A stretch of DNA of 64,000 nt from Candidatus Accumulibacter propinquus (GTDB lineage: Bacteria > Pseudomonadota > Gammaproteobacteria > Burkholderiales > Rhodocyclaceae). Positions 53,799 to 63,700 of this stretch are shown here, one piece after another. Location: assembly GCA_016714935.1 (NCBI GenBank), contig JADKBU010000007.1, forward strand, positions 58,990 to 122,989, written 5' to 3'. Under the pieces are notes generated by a model. It saw only the letters and a program-made list of their open reading frames with translations. It was not told the origin of the DNA and did not search any database. Every line of letters starts with the position of its first letter. Positions within the stretch are counted from its first letter, which is position 1. Both the position numbers and the translations under genes were made by a program.

Positions 53799-55239
53799 CT
53801 TTCGAGCATCGCTTCGGCGCCGACCCGCGCTGGCCTTCGCGGCGGCAGTGACCCTCACGCTCGCCGCCTGCCAGACGACGCCGAGTGCCCCGCCGGTCCT
53901 CGACCTGCCGACGGCGACGGCAACGGCCGCGCCGGATCTCGAACGCTGGTGGACAAGCTTCAACGACCCGACGCTGGCGACCCTGATCGACGAAGCGCTG
54001 GCCCACAACCTTGACCTGCAGGCGGCGATGGCGCGCGTCGACCTGGCGCGCTCGAACGTGCTGCTCGCCCAGTCCCATCTCTACCCAAGCCTCAACCTCG
54101 GCGCCGACGCCAGCCGCAACCGCATGACGCTGGTCGGTTCGCAGCCCTTGCCCGCGGACTTCAATCCGACCAACAGCGACTACCGCGTCGGCCTGCGCGC
54201 ATCGTATGAACTCGACCTCTGGGGACGTTATCGCCACGGCGCGAATGCGGCGCGCAGCGAACTGCTGGCCACCGAATACGCGCGCGCGACGGTTCGCACC
54301 GCCGTAGCCGCCGAGAGCGCACGCGCCTATTTCGGCCTGCTCGCCGCTGACGCCGAACTTGCCCTGCTGCGCGATACCTTGAAGTCGCGCGAACAGACGC
54401 TGGCCCTGCAAAACGACCTCTACCAGGCCGGCATCATCGGCGACTACGACCTGCAGCGAGCGCAGGCGGAACGCGCCGCCGTCACGGCCAACCTCGCGGT
54501 TGCCGAACGCGCGGTCGGTACCTACGAATCGGCGCTGGCGGCGATCCTCGGGCGTTCGCCGCGCGAAGTATTCGACGCCAGGATTAGCCGCGACGTGACG
54601 CAGGTCCACCTCTTGGACGTGCCCGAGGTACCGGCGGGATTGCCTTCCGACATGCTGGAGCGGCGGCCCGACGTCAAACAGGTCGAAGCCCAGCTCGCGG
54701 CCGCGAGCCTGCGCATCGATGCCGCGCGCACGCAGTATTTCCCGTCGCTGTCGCTGACCGCCTCGTACGGCTCCGAGTCCACCGCCTTCGCCGACCTGTT
54801 CTCGGCGCCGGCGCTGGCCTGGGGAATCGGCGCTTCGCTGCTGCAGCCGCTGATCGGCCTGAAGGCGATCGAAGCCAACGTGCTGGCCGAAACCGCCCGT
54901 CGCGAGGCAGCGGTGGTGAGCTATGTGCAGACGGTGCAGACGGCCTTTCGCGAAACGCGCGACGCGCTGATCGCCAACCGCACGACGCGCGCGGCGCTCG
55001 CCGCCCAGGCCGAGCGCGCGCAGAAGCTCGGCGCGGCGCTCGAACTCGCCGAACTCCGCTACCGCTCGGGCTATTCGGGATATCTCGACGTGCTCGACGC
55101 GCAGCGCCAGCTCCTGCAGGCGCAGACGCTGCAGATCCTGGCCGCGCGCGACGTGCGCTTCGCCCTGATCGACCTCGCCAAAGCGATGGGCGGCGGCTGG
55201 GACTACCAGGCGGCGCCGGCAAGGAACAGCGCGCCTTGA
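53791..55239 (+). CDS. Outer-membrane efflux lipoprotein (NodT/OprM family)
   Basis: 482 residues. Signal peptide with lipobox LTLAAC (Cys27). Two OEP repeats of the TolC fold: DLQAAMARVDLARSNVLLAQSHLYPSLNL and the mirrored VEAQLAAASLRIDAARTQYFPSLSL. Supplies the outer-membrane duct for the adjacent pump. Start ATG 53791 overlaps the pump stop, so the three genes are translationally linked. Confidence 0.95.
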   Translation: MTDFRASLRRRPALAFAAAVTLTLAACQTTPSAPPVLDLPTATATAAPDLERWWTSFNDPTLATLIDEALAHNLDLQAAMARVDLARSNVLLAQSHLYPSLNLGADASRNRMTLVGSQPLPADFNPTNSDYRVGLRASYELDLWGRYRHGANAARSELLATEYARATVRTAVAAESARAYFGLLAADAELALLRDTLKSREQTLALQNDLYQAGIIGDYDLQRAQAERAAVTANLAVAERAVGTYESALAAILGRSPREVFDARISRDVTQVHLLDVPEVPAGLPSDMLERRPDVKQVEAQLAAASLRIDAARTQYFPSLSLTASYGSESTAFADLFSAPALAWGIGASLLQPLIGLKAIEANVLAETARREAAVVSYVQTVQTAFRETRDALIANRTTRAALAAQAERAQKLGAALELAELRYRSGYSGYLDVLDAQRQLLQAQTLQILAARDVRFALIDLAKAMGGGWDYQAAPARNSAP

Positions 55240-55309
55240 CTGACCGCGGCCCGGCATGGGCATCGCCCGCGCTCACTGCCGGCAGCGCCGATGCCGGTCA
55301 AGGGCGACC

Positions 55310-56164
55310 ATGAAGCGCGCCTCGCTGGCTGTGCTCGCGCTGTTGCTTGGCGTGCTCGCCTGGAGCATCGGCTTCGAACCCGGCTGGCTGCAACAGCGGC
55401 AACTGCGGCTGGCGGCGCCGGGCTGGGCCGGACCGCCGCTGACCATTGCCGTTGCTGCCGACTTCCATGTCGGCGCCCCGCACGCCGGGCTACCCATGCT
55501 GCGTCGGGTGGTCAGGGAGATCAACACCGCCCACCCGGACATCATCCTGCTGCCCGGCGACTTCGTCATTCACGGGGTCCTCGGCGGCCAGCCGGTCGCA
55601 CCGGAAAGCATTGCCGGCGAACTCGCGCTGCTCAAGGCACCGCTCGGCGTCTTCGCCGTCCTCGGCAACCACGACTGGTGGCTTGACGGCGAACGCGTGC
55701 GCAAGGCGCTGGAAACGGTTGGTATCCGGGTGATCGACAACCGCGCGCTGCCGCTGCCCGGAGCCGAAGACAGGCTGTGGCTGGCCGGCATCGGTGACGA
55801 CATGACCGACCACGCCGACCCGGCAAAAGCTTTCGCCGGCGTCCCTGCCGACGCGAAACTGCTGGTGATCATGCACGACCCGGCCAACGCCCCGTCACTG
55901 CCACCGCAAACACTGGTCGCCTTTGCCGGCCACACGCACGGCGGCCAGGTCCGGTTGCCGTTTTTCGGGGCCCTGATCACGCCGGGGAGAGCACCTCGCG
56001 AACAGGCCTGGGGCTGGATTCCCGACGTGCCGGCAGCAACCTGGGTAACCGCCGGCATCGGCACCAGCATCCTCCCCATCCGTTTCAACTGCCCCCCGGA
56101 AACCGTCGTCCTGCGCCTTGGTGGAAACGAGGAACTGCGAGATACTGGCGCACCAGGAAGGTAA
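55310..56164 (+). CDS. Calcineurin-like metallophosphoesterase (YaeI/YkuE type)
   Basis: 284 residues. Single N-terminal transmembrane anchor (about 5-25). Metal-binding motifs in order: AADFHVG, LPGDFV, VLGNHDWW, MHDP and AGHTHGGQ. YaeI/YkuE-type enzymes are membrane-associated phosphatases that may act on lipids such as UDP-diacylglucosamine-like or phospholipid substrates; the actual substrate is unknown. Separate transcription unit or the tail of the efflux operon (70 bases after it). Confidence 0.9.
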   Translation: MKRASLAVLALLLGVLAWSIGFEPGWLQQRQLRLAAPGWAGPPLTIAVAADFHVGAPHAGLPMLRRVVREINTAHPDIILLPGDFVIHGVLGGQPVAPESIAGELALLKAPLGVFAVLGNHDWWLDGERVRKALETVGIRVIDNRALPLPGAEDRLWLAGIGDDMTDHADPAKAFAGVPADAKLLVIMHDPANAPSLPPQTLVAFAGHTHGGQVRLPFFGALITPGRAPREQAWGWIPDVPAATWVTAGIGTSILPIRFNCPPETVVLRLGGNEELRDTGAPGR

Positions 56165-56260
56165 CCCGCAGGCGAACGGTCCGCGATAACAATACCACTC
56201 GCTGACAACACCTTATTTTTGCGCGTTCGACACAAGCGCACCTGGTGAGCCCAAACTTCG

Positions 56261-58858
56261 TTATCTTGCTCGACAAATCCACCTGGATAAGGTTTGGGAA
56301 TTCATCTCGGCCCTTGCCCAGCAACCGTCCCAAACGTACTCACGCCCGTTGCGCAAACGCCTCAAGCCTTCGACCGGCAGCGGACGGCTGAACAGGTAGC
56401 CCTGGTACGCGTGACAGCCCTGACTGGCGAGAAAATCCCTCTGGGCTTCGGTTTCCACGCCCTCGGCGATGACCGCGAGCCCCAGGCTTTCTGCGAGAAC
56501 GACGACCATTCTGGCAATCGCAGCATCATTGGTGTCGGTAAGGATGTTGCGGATGAAGCTCTGGTCGATCTTCAACTGATCGAGCGGCAAGCGCTTCAGA
56601 TAAGACAGCGACGAGTAGCCGGTCCCAAAATCGTCCAGCGAAAAATCGACGCCCTTAGCCTTGAGAACACTCATCTTGGCAATAACCTGGTCGACATCGT
56701 CCACCAGCAGGCTCTCGGTGAGTTCCAGCTTGAGCCGTTGCGGCCGGGCTCCGCTACGCGCCAGCGCCGCCAGCACCTGATCGACAAAACCCTCGTCGTG
56801 AAACTGACGGGCACTGACGTTCACCGCGATCGTGAGATGCGCCAGCGCGGGTTGGTCGGCCCACGCCGCCAGTCGCTCGCAAGCCGTGTCCAGCACCCAT
56901 TGACCGATAGGCAGGATCAGCCTGGTTTCCTCGACCAGGGGAATGAACTCGGCCGGCGACACCAGGCCGCGCTCGGGATGGAACCAGCGCAGCAAGGCTT
57001 CGGCACCGGTGACCCGACCGGACGAATCCACCTGCGCCTGGTAGTACACCAGGAACTGCTCTCTCTGCACGGCTTCACGCAAGCCGGCTTCCAGAGCGGC
57101 ACGCGCGGTGATGACCGCCTGCATGCTCGGGTCGAAGAAGCGCAGCGTGTTGCGACCCGCCCCCTTGGCATGATGCATGGCGGACTCCGCACGTTGCAGC
57201 AACTCATCGACACCCTCCTGGCGATCGCCAAAAAGGGCAATGCCGATACTGACCGTGCAGTGATGTGCGTAACTGGCGAGCTGGTAAACCTGACTGAGCG
57301 CGGCCAGGATCTTCTCTCCGACCATTTCGGCCTGCGTCGCGGCCTCCTGGGCGCCTTCACTCAGATCTTCGAGCATCACCACGAATTCGTCACTGCCCGG
57401 ACGCGAAACGGTGTCGCTGGCGCGCACGCAGCCAGCCAGACGCTGGGCAACCTGCAGCAATACCAAGTCTCCCTGGTCTCGGCCAACGATGTCGTTGAGG
57501 CTCTTGAAGTTGTCGAGATCGACGAACAGCAAGGCACCGCCGCGACCGGTTCGCGAACTGGCAGTCAGCGCGTGCTGCAACCGGTCGGAGCAACAGCCGG
57601 CGGTTCGGCAGATCGGTGAGGGATGTCGTAGAAAGCAAGATGGTCGATCTTTCTTTCCGCCGCCTTGCGCTGCGTCAGATCGGAAAACACCGCCACATAG
57701 TGGGATACGCTGGCTTCCTCGTCGCGCACGGCGGCGATGCTCAGCCATTCCGGAAAGACTTCGCCGTTCTTGCGTCGGTTCCAGATCTCGCCCTGCCAAT
57801 GCATTTCAGAGGTCAGTGCCGCCCAGATTGTCGCGTAAAACGCAGCGTCCTGTCGCCCCGAATTGAGCAGGCGCGGCGTCTGACCAACGACTTCGTCGGC
57901 GCTGTAACCGGTCATCCGCGTGAACGCATCATTGACTGCCAGGATCTGCTGGTCGGCATCGGTGATCATGATGCCTTCCTTGGCATTGTCGAAGACCTCC
58001 GCCGCCAGCTTGAGCTGCTTTTCGGCGGCGCGACGCACGTCGATCTCCTTGATCAGGTTCCTGTTCGTTTCATTGAGCGCCTGCGTACGTTCCTGGACCC
58101 GGTGGTCGAGTTCCCGGTTGGCAAGTTCAAGCGCATTGAGGGATGCCTCAAGCTCCGACGATTGGCGGTCGATGATCCCCTGCGCACGCGCCACCAGCAG
58201 GTAGAGCAGTCCGTAGAGCAGCGCCAGCAGGCCAAAGACAATGCCGATCACGATCCGGCGGGTTTCCTCCAGGTGGACGACAAAGGCTGTGACGTCGCTG
58301 TAAATCTCGATGACACCGACTATCGCCTTCCTATCGTTGCGCACCGGCAGGTAAGACGAAATGACGTCGAGGTCGGTAACGGTCCCTTCGAAGGTATCCA
58401 TGGTGTCCCGATGATTCAGGACGCTCGCCACCCTGCCCCTCCTGGCCGCCAGGAACCCCGCATTGCTGCTCTTGTCTTCGCCGGTCTGTCTGGGATCGGT
58501 GGAGAACACGGTCATGCCGTTCAAGGCGTAAACCTTGACCTTGACAACTTCCGTGCCCTTCATGTGCTGCACAACCAGATCCTGGAGGTGGATTTCCTGA
58601 GCGTGCAAGCGCAGAACCTCAGCCGTTGCGTCGGGGTGATCATCGACGAGGGTGGCAAAGTTCGGCCACAATGCGTTGGCAAAGGCGTTGGTCAAAGCAA
58701 TGTTGCGGCCTTCGGCAAGAAACTTGAGGTCGCCGAGGGCGAGATGCTGGTAGCTCAACCCAGCACCACTGCGGTAAGCACGGTACAGCAGGCTGCTCAG
58801 TGAAAAATACCTTGAGCGCAGCGTCCGCCCGCGTGGCTCTGGTGCCTGCGTGGTCCAC
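56261..58858 (-). pseudogene. Membrane PAS-GGDEF-EAL cyclic-di-GMP protein, frameshifted
   Basis: Modules read in order: N-terminal helix, sensor domain (about 58760-58300), second transmembrane helix (IVIGIVFGLLALLYGLLYLLV), coiled coil, PAS (VFDNAKEGIMITDADQQ), degenerate GGDEF (PGSDEF), intact EAL (EALLRWFHP, LELTESLL, DDFGTGYSSLSYLKRL). Between the PAS and GGDEF the protein LTDLPNRRLLL-DRLQHAL is split over three frames near 57590-57635 by two extra bases. The first helix also looks broken by small indels. GGAGGG precedes a GTG at 58858, the likely original start. If expressed as an intact protein it would act as a phosphodiesterase more than a cyclase. Confidence 0.75.
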
Positions 58859-59122
58859 TCTCGTGTCCCTCCCTGAGCGTATCGATCAACAATTATTGTC
58901 GCCAAAAGCATAGCAGGACAAGTGACCAAGTAGGCATTCCCGTGTCACCCTGCGCGTAATTCCACGACATCACCGGCGACAGTCGGTTTCACGCGTGGCA
59001 AGCGTAGAATCCCTACTGTTACCGTCTGGGCGAAGTTTCAGTTCAGCGAGGTCCTTCCCCTGAACCGCTTGCGCACCACGATCGACAAACCCTACTTCCC
59101 AAGTCGTCAGGACGCACTGTTC

Positions 59123-59963
59123 GTGAAAAATCACCTCATTCCAGGCGCTGGCCTGCCGCTGGACGGCGCCCTGTGCTGCACCGGTGCGACATGGCGCTGC
59201 CCTGGCGGACACAGTTTCGACATCGCCAGCGAGGGCTATGCCCATCTGCTGCCGGTCCAGAAAAACGCTCGCGCGACCCGGGGTGATAGCAGGCAGATGG
59301 TCGCTGCCCGCCGCCGTTTCTCAATGCCGGTTTCTACCAGGCGATTGCCACTGCGACAAGCGAGGCGGTACTGGCGGATCTGCCTCCCAGGGAACTGTCA
59401 GTTGTCTCGATGCGGGTTGCGGCGAGGGTTACTACCGCGTCAGTTGGCCGCAGCGAACAGTGACGGACAGACACTCGTGTTGCTTGGGCTGGACATTTCG
59501 AAGTGGGCGGTGCTGTCGGCCAGAAATAGGACAGGCGGCCCACTGGATCGTAGGCAGCAACGCGAACCTGCCGGTGCAATCGGGGAACGCTTGATTGGTG
59601 CTGCGCCTTTCGGGTTTCCCGTCCTATGCCGAGTTTAACCGTGTACTCAAACCGGATGGCCAATTACTGCAGCTTGATGCGGGCCGGATCATCTGCGGGA
59701 ACTGCGTGAAATCATTTACCCTCCTGAAACCCGAACGTGCTACCGACGTGCGAGATCCGCAAGGCTTTACCAGCCTGTCCACTGAAACCGTCCACTACCC
59801 GCTGCAGCTCTTGGGCCCGGAGCCGATTGCCGATCTGCTGGCCACGACACCGCATCTCTACCGCGCCACGGCTGAGCGCCGCGCGCAGGCGGCAAAACTG
59901 AGCGCTCTGTCGGTCACCATCGAAGTGCGCATGACTCGCTTTGGGCGGCACACCATTCGCTGA
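59123..59963 (+). pseudogene. RlmA-type 23S rRNA guanine-N1-methyltransferase relic
   Basis: The N-terminal part reads as RlmA (CPGGHSFDIASEGYAHLLPVQ, then GDSRQMVAARRRF), then the frame is lost. A second frame gives LDAGCGEGYYRVSW (the SAM motif) and later fragments, and a third gives GFPSYAEFNRVLKPDGQLLQLD to the stop at 59963. The first zinc cysteine pair (normally CxxC) is replaced by CCTG. At least three indels make this a dead gene in this assembly. No adjacent intact copy is present. Confidence 0.75.
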
Positions 59964-60206
59964 TCATCGTAGCGATTCAACGGGCTGGGATCGGCGCTTT
60001 GACAGGGGCTGTAATGATGATCACCTGCGACGTTGCTTACCTCATGATGGATATGTCAGCATAATGCTGGTCGGACCCCAGCAAGCCCACAGTGCTCCCG
60101 TCGCTGCATTCCCCCTGCTGGGCGGCCAGCCCTGAAGCATGACCATCGAAACGCAGTCGTAGCCAGGTTTGGCGGCAACCGCAAAATAAGACTTTCGCAA
60201 AGGGAA

Positions 60207-60224
60207 CAGGGCAATCGCATGAAT
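60207..60224 (+). repeat. ISAs1 left inverted repeat
   Basis: CAGGGCAATCGCATGAAT, pairing with the right end with three mismatches. Marks the element's left border. Confidence 0.85.
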
Positions 60225-60331
60225 GCCAACGTCGTGAACCCTCGAAAATAGTCGTTTACCCTCAAGGAGTTACGAAGGGGCTGTTCACCGCCCTGGGATT
60301 TGTGTAGTTTTCTGTCTTTTTGGGGTTTTCC

Positions 60332-61459
60332 ATGAAGGCAGAGAACTCGGTTCGGCTGGTGGACGTCTGGGTTGGGGTGCGCGATCCGAGACAGGCGAAG
60401 AAAGTGGAGCACCCGTTGGTGGAATTGCTGGTGGTTGCTGTCTGCGCGGTCCTGTCAGGCGCCGATACGTTCGTGGCCGTCGAGGTGTGGGGGAAAGAGA
60501 AACTGGATTGGCTACGGAAGTATTTGAAACTTGAGTCGGGCATCCCGTGCCATGACACGTTCGGCCGCGTCTTCGCGGCGATTGATCCCGACGAGTTTGG
60601 TGCGGCGTTCCTGCGCTGGGTGGGCCAGGTCGTGCCTACCTTGACGAACGGGGAAGTCGTCGCGATCGACGGCAAGACGAGTCGTCGATCGGGAAAGGTG
60701 GGGGGCACGCCGTTGCATCTGGTCAGCGCGTTTGCCGCCCAGGCGGGTCTGGTCCTGGGACAGCGCGCGACGGCCGCGAAGTCGAACGAGAAGACTGCCA
60801 TCCCCGAACTGTTGGCGACCTTGGCCCTGGAAGGCTGCATCGTCACCATCGATGCCATGGGCACGCAGCCCAACATTGCGCAAGCCATTCGCGATCGGGG
60901 TGCCGACTATGTCCTGGCGGTCAAGGATAACCAGCCCACCTTGGCCGCGTCGATCGAGGATTTTGTCAGCGCCTTCGAGGCGGCGCCAGGCAAGACGCCT
61001 CATCAGTTTCACGAAGTCGTCGAGAAGGATCATGGCCGCTTGGAAGTCCGGCGCTGTCATGTCTTCGGCCAGCTTGACTGCCTGCACGCCCCTGAGCGCT
61101 GGCCAGACCTGAAGTCGTTCGCGATGGTGACGAGCGAGCGGACGATCAAGGGACAAACCTCTGTTGATCGCCGTTTCTACGTGAGTAGCCTGCTCCCCGA
61201 CGCGCAGCGCATGAATGACGCCGTCCGCAGGCACTGGCGCGTCGAGAACAGCCTGCATTGGTGCATGGATGTCGTCTTTGGCGACGACCAGATGCGCGCT
61301 CGCACCGATCATGCCGCTCAGAATTTCGCCGTCTTGCGCCAGTTCGTCTTGAACCTCCTGCGCCTCGCTCCGGTAAAACGCAAAGGGGGCCTCAAGGTTC
61401 AGCGACTGATCGCCGCCACTTCGGACGCCTTCCGCGCCGAACTCCTGGGTCTTGTATAA
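60332..61459 (+). CDS. ISAs1-family transposase
   Basis: About 375 residues from ATG 60332; the frame is open from 60320. DDE_Tnp_ISAs1 features: LVVAVCAVLSGADTFVAVEVWG N-terminus, VVAIDGKTSRRS with the first catalytic aspartate, LAVKDNQPTL, and the C-terminal WRVENSLHWCMDVVFGDDQMRAR with the glutamate. Full length with no frameshift, in contrast to the surrounding genes, so the insertion may be recent. Confidence 0.93.
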   Translation: MKAENSVRLVDVWVGVRDPRQAKKVEHPLVELLVVAVCAVLSGADTFVAVEVWGKEKLDWLRKYLKLESGIPCHDTFGRVFAAIDPDEFGAAFLRWVGQVVPTLTNGEVVAIDGKTSRRSGKVGGTPLHLVSAFAAQAGLVLGQRATAAKSNEKTAIPELLATLALEGCIVTIDAMGTQPNIAQAIRDRGADYVLAVKDNQPTLAASIEDFVSAFEAAPGKTPHQFHEVVEKDHGRLEVRRCHVFGQLDCLHAPERWPDLKSFAMVTSERTIKGQTSVDRRFYVSSLLPDAQRMNDAVRRHWRVENSLHWCMDVVFGDDQMRARTDHAAQNFAVLRQFVLNLLRLAPVKRKGGLKVQRLIAATSDAFRAELLGLV

Positions 61460-61478
61460 GATTCATGCAATCGCCCTG
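61460..61478 (+). repeat. ISAs1 right inverted repeat
   Basis: GATTCATGCAATCGCCCTG, reverse complement CAGGGCGATTGCATGAATC. Marks the element's right border. Confidence 0.85.
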
Positions 61479-61561
61479 GCAAGGGGGGCTAGACAATATC
61501 TGAGGCCTTTGGCAGAATAGTCTTGAGCTAACGGCTCTGCGTTTCTGGTGGAGGTGCTGGG

Positions 61562-62445
61562 ATGGACGTGATGACACCGAGCGATTGGGTGCACTGCGGT
61601 CGGGAGTTCAGTGCGCAGGAGGTAGCCGAGGTCTGCGCGACGGTGGCGTGGCTGCCTGGCTTGGCACGCAGGGAACTGGCGGCGACGCTGTGCGAACACC
61701 TGGGCTGGGTGACGCTGACGGGGACGGCGAAGGTCGACGCCTGCCTGGAGTTCCTGAAGCGTTTGCAGGCGGCCGGCTTGCTTGTCCTGCCCACACCGAG
61801 ACCCTCGCCGCGACGCCGTTCGATGCCACCCCGTGCCGTCGTCGAACCGTTGGTCGAAGAGTCACCGGTGGACCACGCCGCTGTCGGCCCTGCCCCGGTC
61901 CGCCTGGAAGTGATCCGCGACACCGCCTTGGCGACGCACTGGGATGATCTGATGGCGCGCTGGCACCCGCTGGGTTTCCAGGGCGCCTTCGGCTATCGGC
62001 TGCGCTACTTCATCACGGCGGGTGAGTTGCGGCTCGGTTGCGTCCTGTTGTCCGGCGCGGCGCGGGCGGTGGCCGTGCGCGACGCCTGGATCGGCTGGAC
62101 GGCTCAGGCCCGGCGCCAGAACCTGCCACGGGTGCTCAACAACAGCCGCTTCCTGATCTTCCCGCACGTCCGGGTGCCGCATCTGGCCAGTCAGGTGCTC
62201 GGGCAACTCGCGCGTCGTGCGCACGCGCGGACTGGCTCGAACACTGGGGCTTCGAGCCCCTGCTGCTGGAAGCTTCGTCGACCCGCGACACCATGCCGGC
62301 ACCTGCTACCGGGCTGCCGGTTGGCAATGGCTCGGAGAGACCAGTGGGCGGGCTGGCCCGTCCGGGCGCAGTCCTATCAGCACGCCCCGCCAAGTGTGGG
62401 TCAAGCCGCTTGGCAGCGATGGTCGCGACCGGTTGTGCGGCGTAA
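61562..62445 (+). pseudogene. DUF4338 (DruA-like) protein, frameshifted
   Basis: Starts ATG 61562 with GGAGG upstream. The N-terminal half (SDWVHCGREFSAQEVAEVCATVAWLPGLARRELAATLCEHLGW) and the centre (RLRYFITAGELRLGCVLLSGAARAVAVRDAWIGW) are clear DUF4338. Near 62220 the frame shifts to WLEHWGFEPLLLEAS and near 62275 again to HHAGTCYRAAGWQWLGETSG, so two indels break it. DUF4338 is named DruA in the Druantia defence system, but such proteins also occur next to transposases; the neighbour here argues for a mobile-element role. Confidence 0.75.
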
Positions 62446-62649
62446 CCGGGATCCCCGGCCAGTGGAGCAAACCCTGCCGTCGTCCGACGCGCCGGCCTTC
62501 CGGAGGAACGCGGCAAGAGACGGCAGGAGAAGGCTCTGAACGCGAAACGGTGCGCGATGGGACAAAGGCCCCCGCTCCCGCGCCCCTTGCCCAACCGATG
62601 CTCGACCTTCGCGACCATCGCCGAAGAGAGAGAGGCCCGCGAGGACGCC

Positions 62650-63700
62650 GTGAGCAAACAGATGCGTCTCCTGCGCAAAGAGCTGCCCGCCTTGCTCGCT
62701 CAACTGGAACAAATTCCCGACCCGAGAGACCCCAGGAAGCGCCGGCACAAGCTGACCGCGCTGCTGCTCTATGGTCTGTTGATGTTCGTCTTTCAGTTCG
62801 CCTCCCGGCGCGAGACCAACCGCGAAATGACCCGCCCGCAGTTCATGGCCAACCTGCAGCGGCTGTTCCCGGAGATCGACACCCTGCCACACGCCGACAC
62901 CCTGTATCGGCTGCTGCGCGACATCGACCTGACCCAACTCGAACAGGCGCACGTCGACCTGGTGCGACGCCTGATCCGCGGCAAGAGTGTCCGACGCTAT
63001 TTGATCAACCACTGCCATCCGATTGCCATCGATGGCTCGCAGAAGCTCGCCGGCGACACCCTCTGGGCGGAGGAACTCCTGCAGCGCAGCGTCGGCAAGG
63101 AGGAAACCCGCCACACCCAGTACTTCGTCTACGTGCTCGAGGCCAGTCTCGCCTTCCACAACGGCCTGGTGATCCCGCTGCTCAGCGAGTTCCTCGAACA
63201 CGCCCTGGGCGATACCGAGGCGCAAAAGCAGGATTGCGAACTGCGCGCCCGTCTGGCAGGAGTTCCACGCGCTCCCTGCCCTGAAGCCACAGGCCTTGCA
63301 GCGGAACCGGGGAAGGCGCCGACAGCACTTCACCTGGGTCAACGACATCGACTACGCCTTCGGTTCGAACGGGCGTCAGCGTCTCAAGCTGCACGTCGTG
63401 GTCTGTGAGGAAAGCTGGAGAGGGTCGATCAACAGGCTCAGATCGTGACCCAAACGGCGCGCCACGCCTGGCTCTCCAGCCAGCCGCTCAGCCGCGAGAA
63501 TGTCCATGAGCGCTGCAATCTCGGCGCTCGCCACCGCTGGGGCATCGAAGCGGGCTTCCTCGTCCGAAAAGCACCGGGGCTACCACTACGAGCATGCCTT
63601 TGCCTCGACTGGAATGCCATGGGGGCTACCACCTCCTCCTGATGCGTCTGGCGCATGTCTTCAGCATACCTGGCACGCTTCACGCGACAGCTGCGCGATC
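62650..63700 (+). pseudogene. DDE transposase relic with internal deletion
   Basis: From GTG 62650: LRKELPALLAQLEQIPDPRDPRKRRHKLTALLLYGLLMFVFQFASR, then AIDGSQKLAG with a candidate catalytic aspartate, to QKQDCELRA at about 63245. The frame then jumps to PVWQEFHAL, skipping the usual middle (roughly 35-50 residues by comparison with the pattern of the family), then FTWVNDIDYAFGS in one frame and RHAWLSSQPLSRENVHERC later in another. Several breaks by 63700 make it non-functional. Family resembles unclassified IS elements that carry DUF4338; the exact family is uncertain. Confidence 0.65.

Larger units (their letters stand above)
60207..61478 (+). mobile_element. ISAs1-family insertion sequence
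   Basis: 1272-bp element with one intact transposase. Left terminal repeat CAGGGCAATCGCATGAAT starts at 60207; right end GATTCATGCAATCGCCCTG ends at 61478; they match at 16 of 19 inverted positions. Flanks GCAAAGGGAA (left) and GCAAGGGGGG (right) agree at 7 of 10 positions and may be an eroded target duplication, although ISAs1 elements normally leave 8-10 bp duplications and mismatches could also mean none. It lies in a decaying region between the RlmA relic and the DUF4338 relic. Confidence 0.88.

Noticed and set aside
49344..54008. Minus-strand open frame of 1554 codons across the efflux operon
   Set aside because: Low-complexity His/Arg/Gln-rich translation opposite well-conserved adaptor and RND genes; a GC-rich antisense shadow.
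61562..62445. Druantia anti-phage defence system
   Set aside because: Only a frameshifted DUF4338 gene; no druB-E or helicase, and a transposase is next to it.
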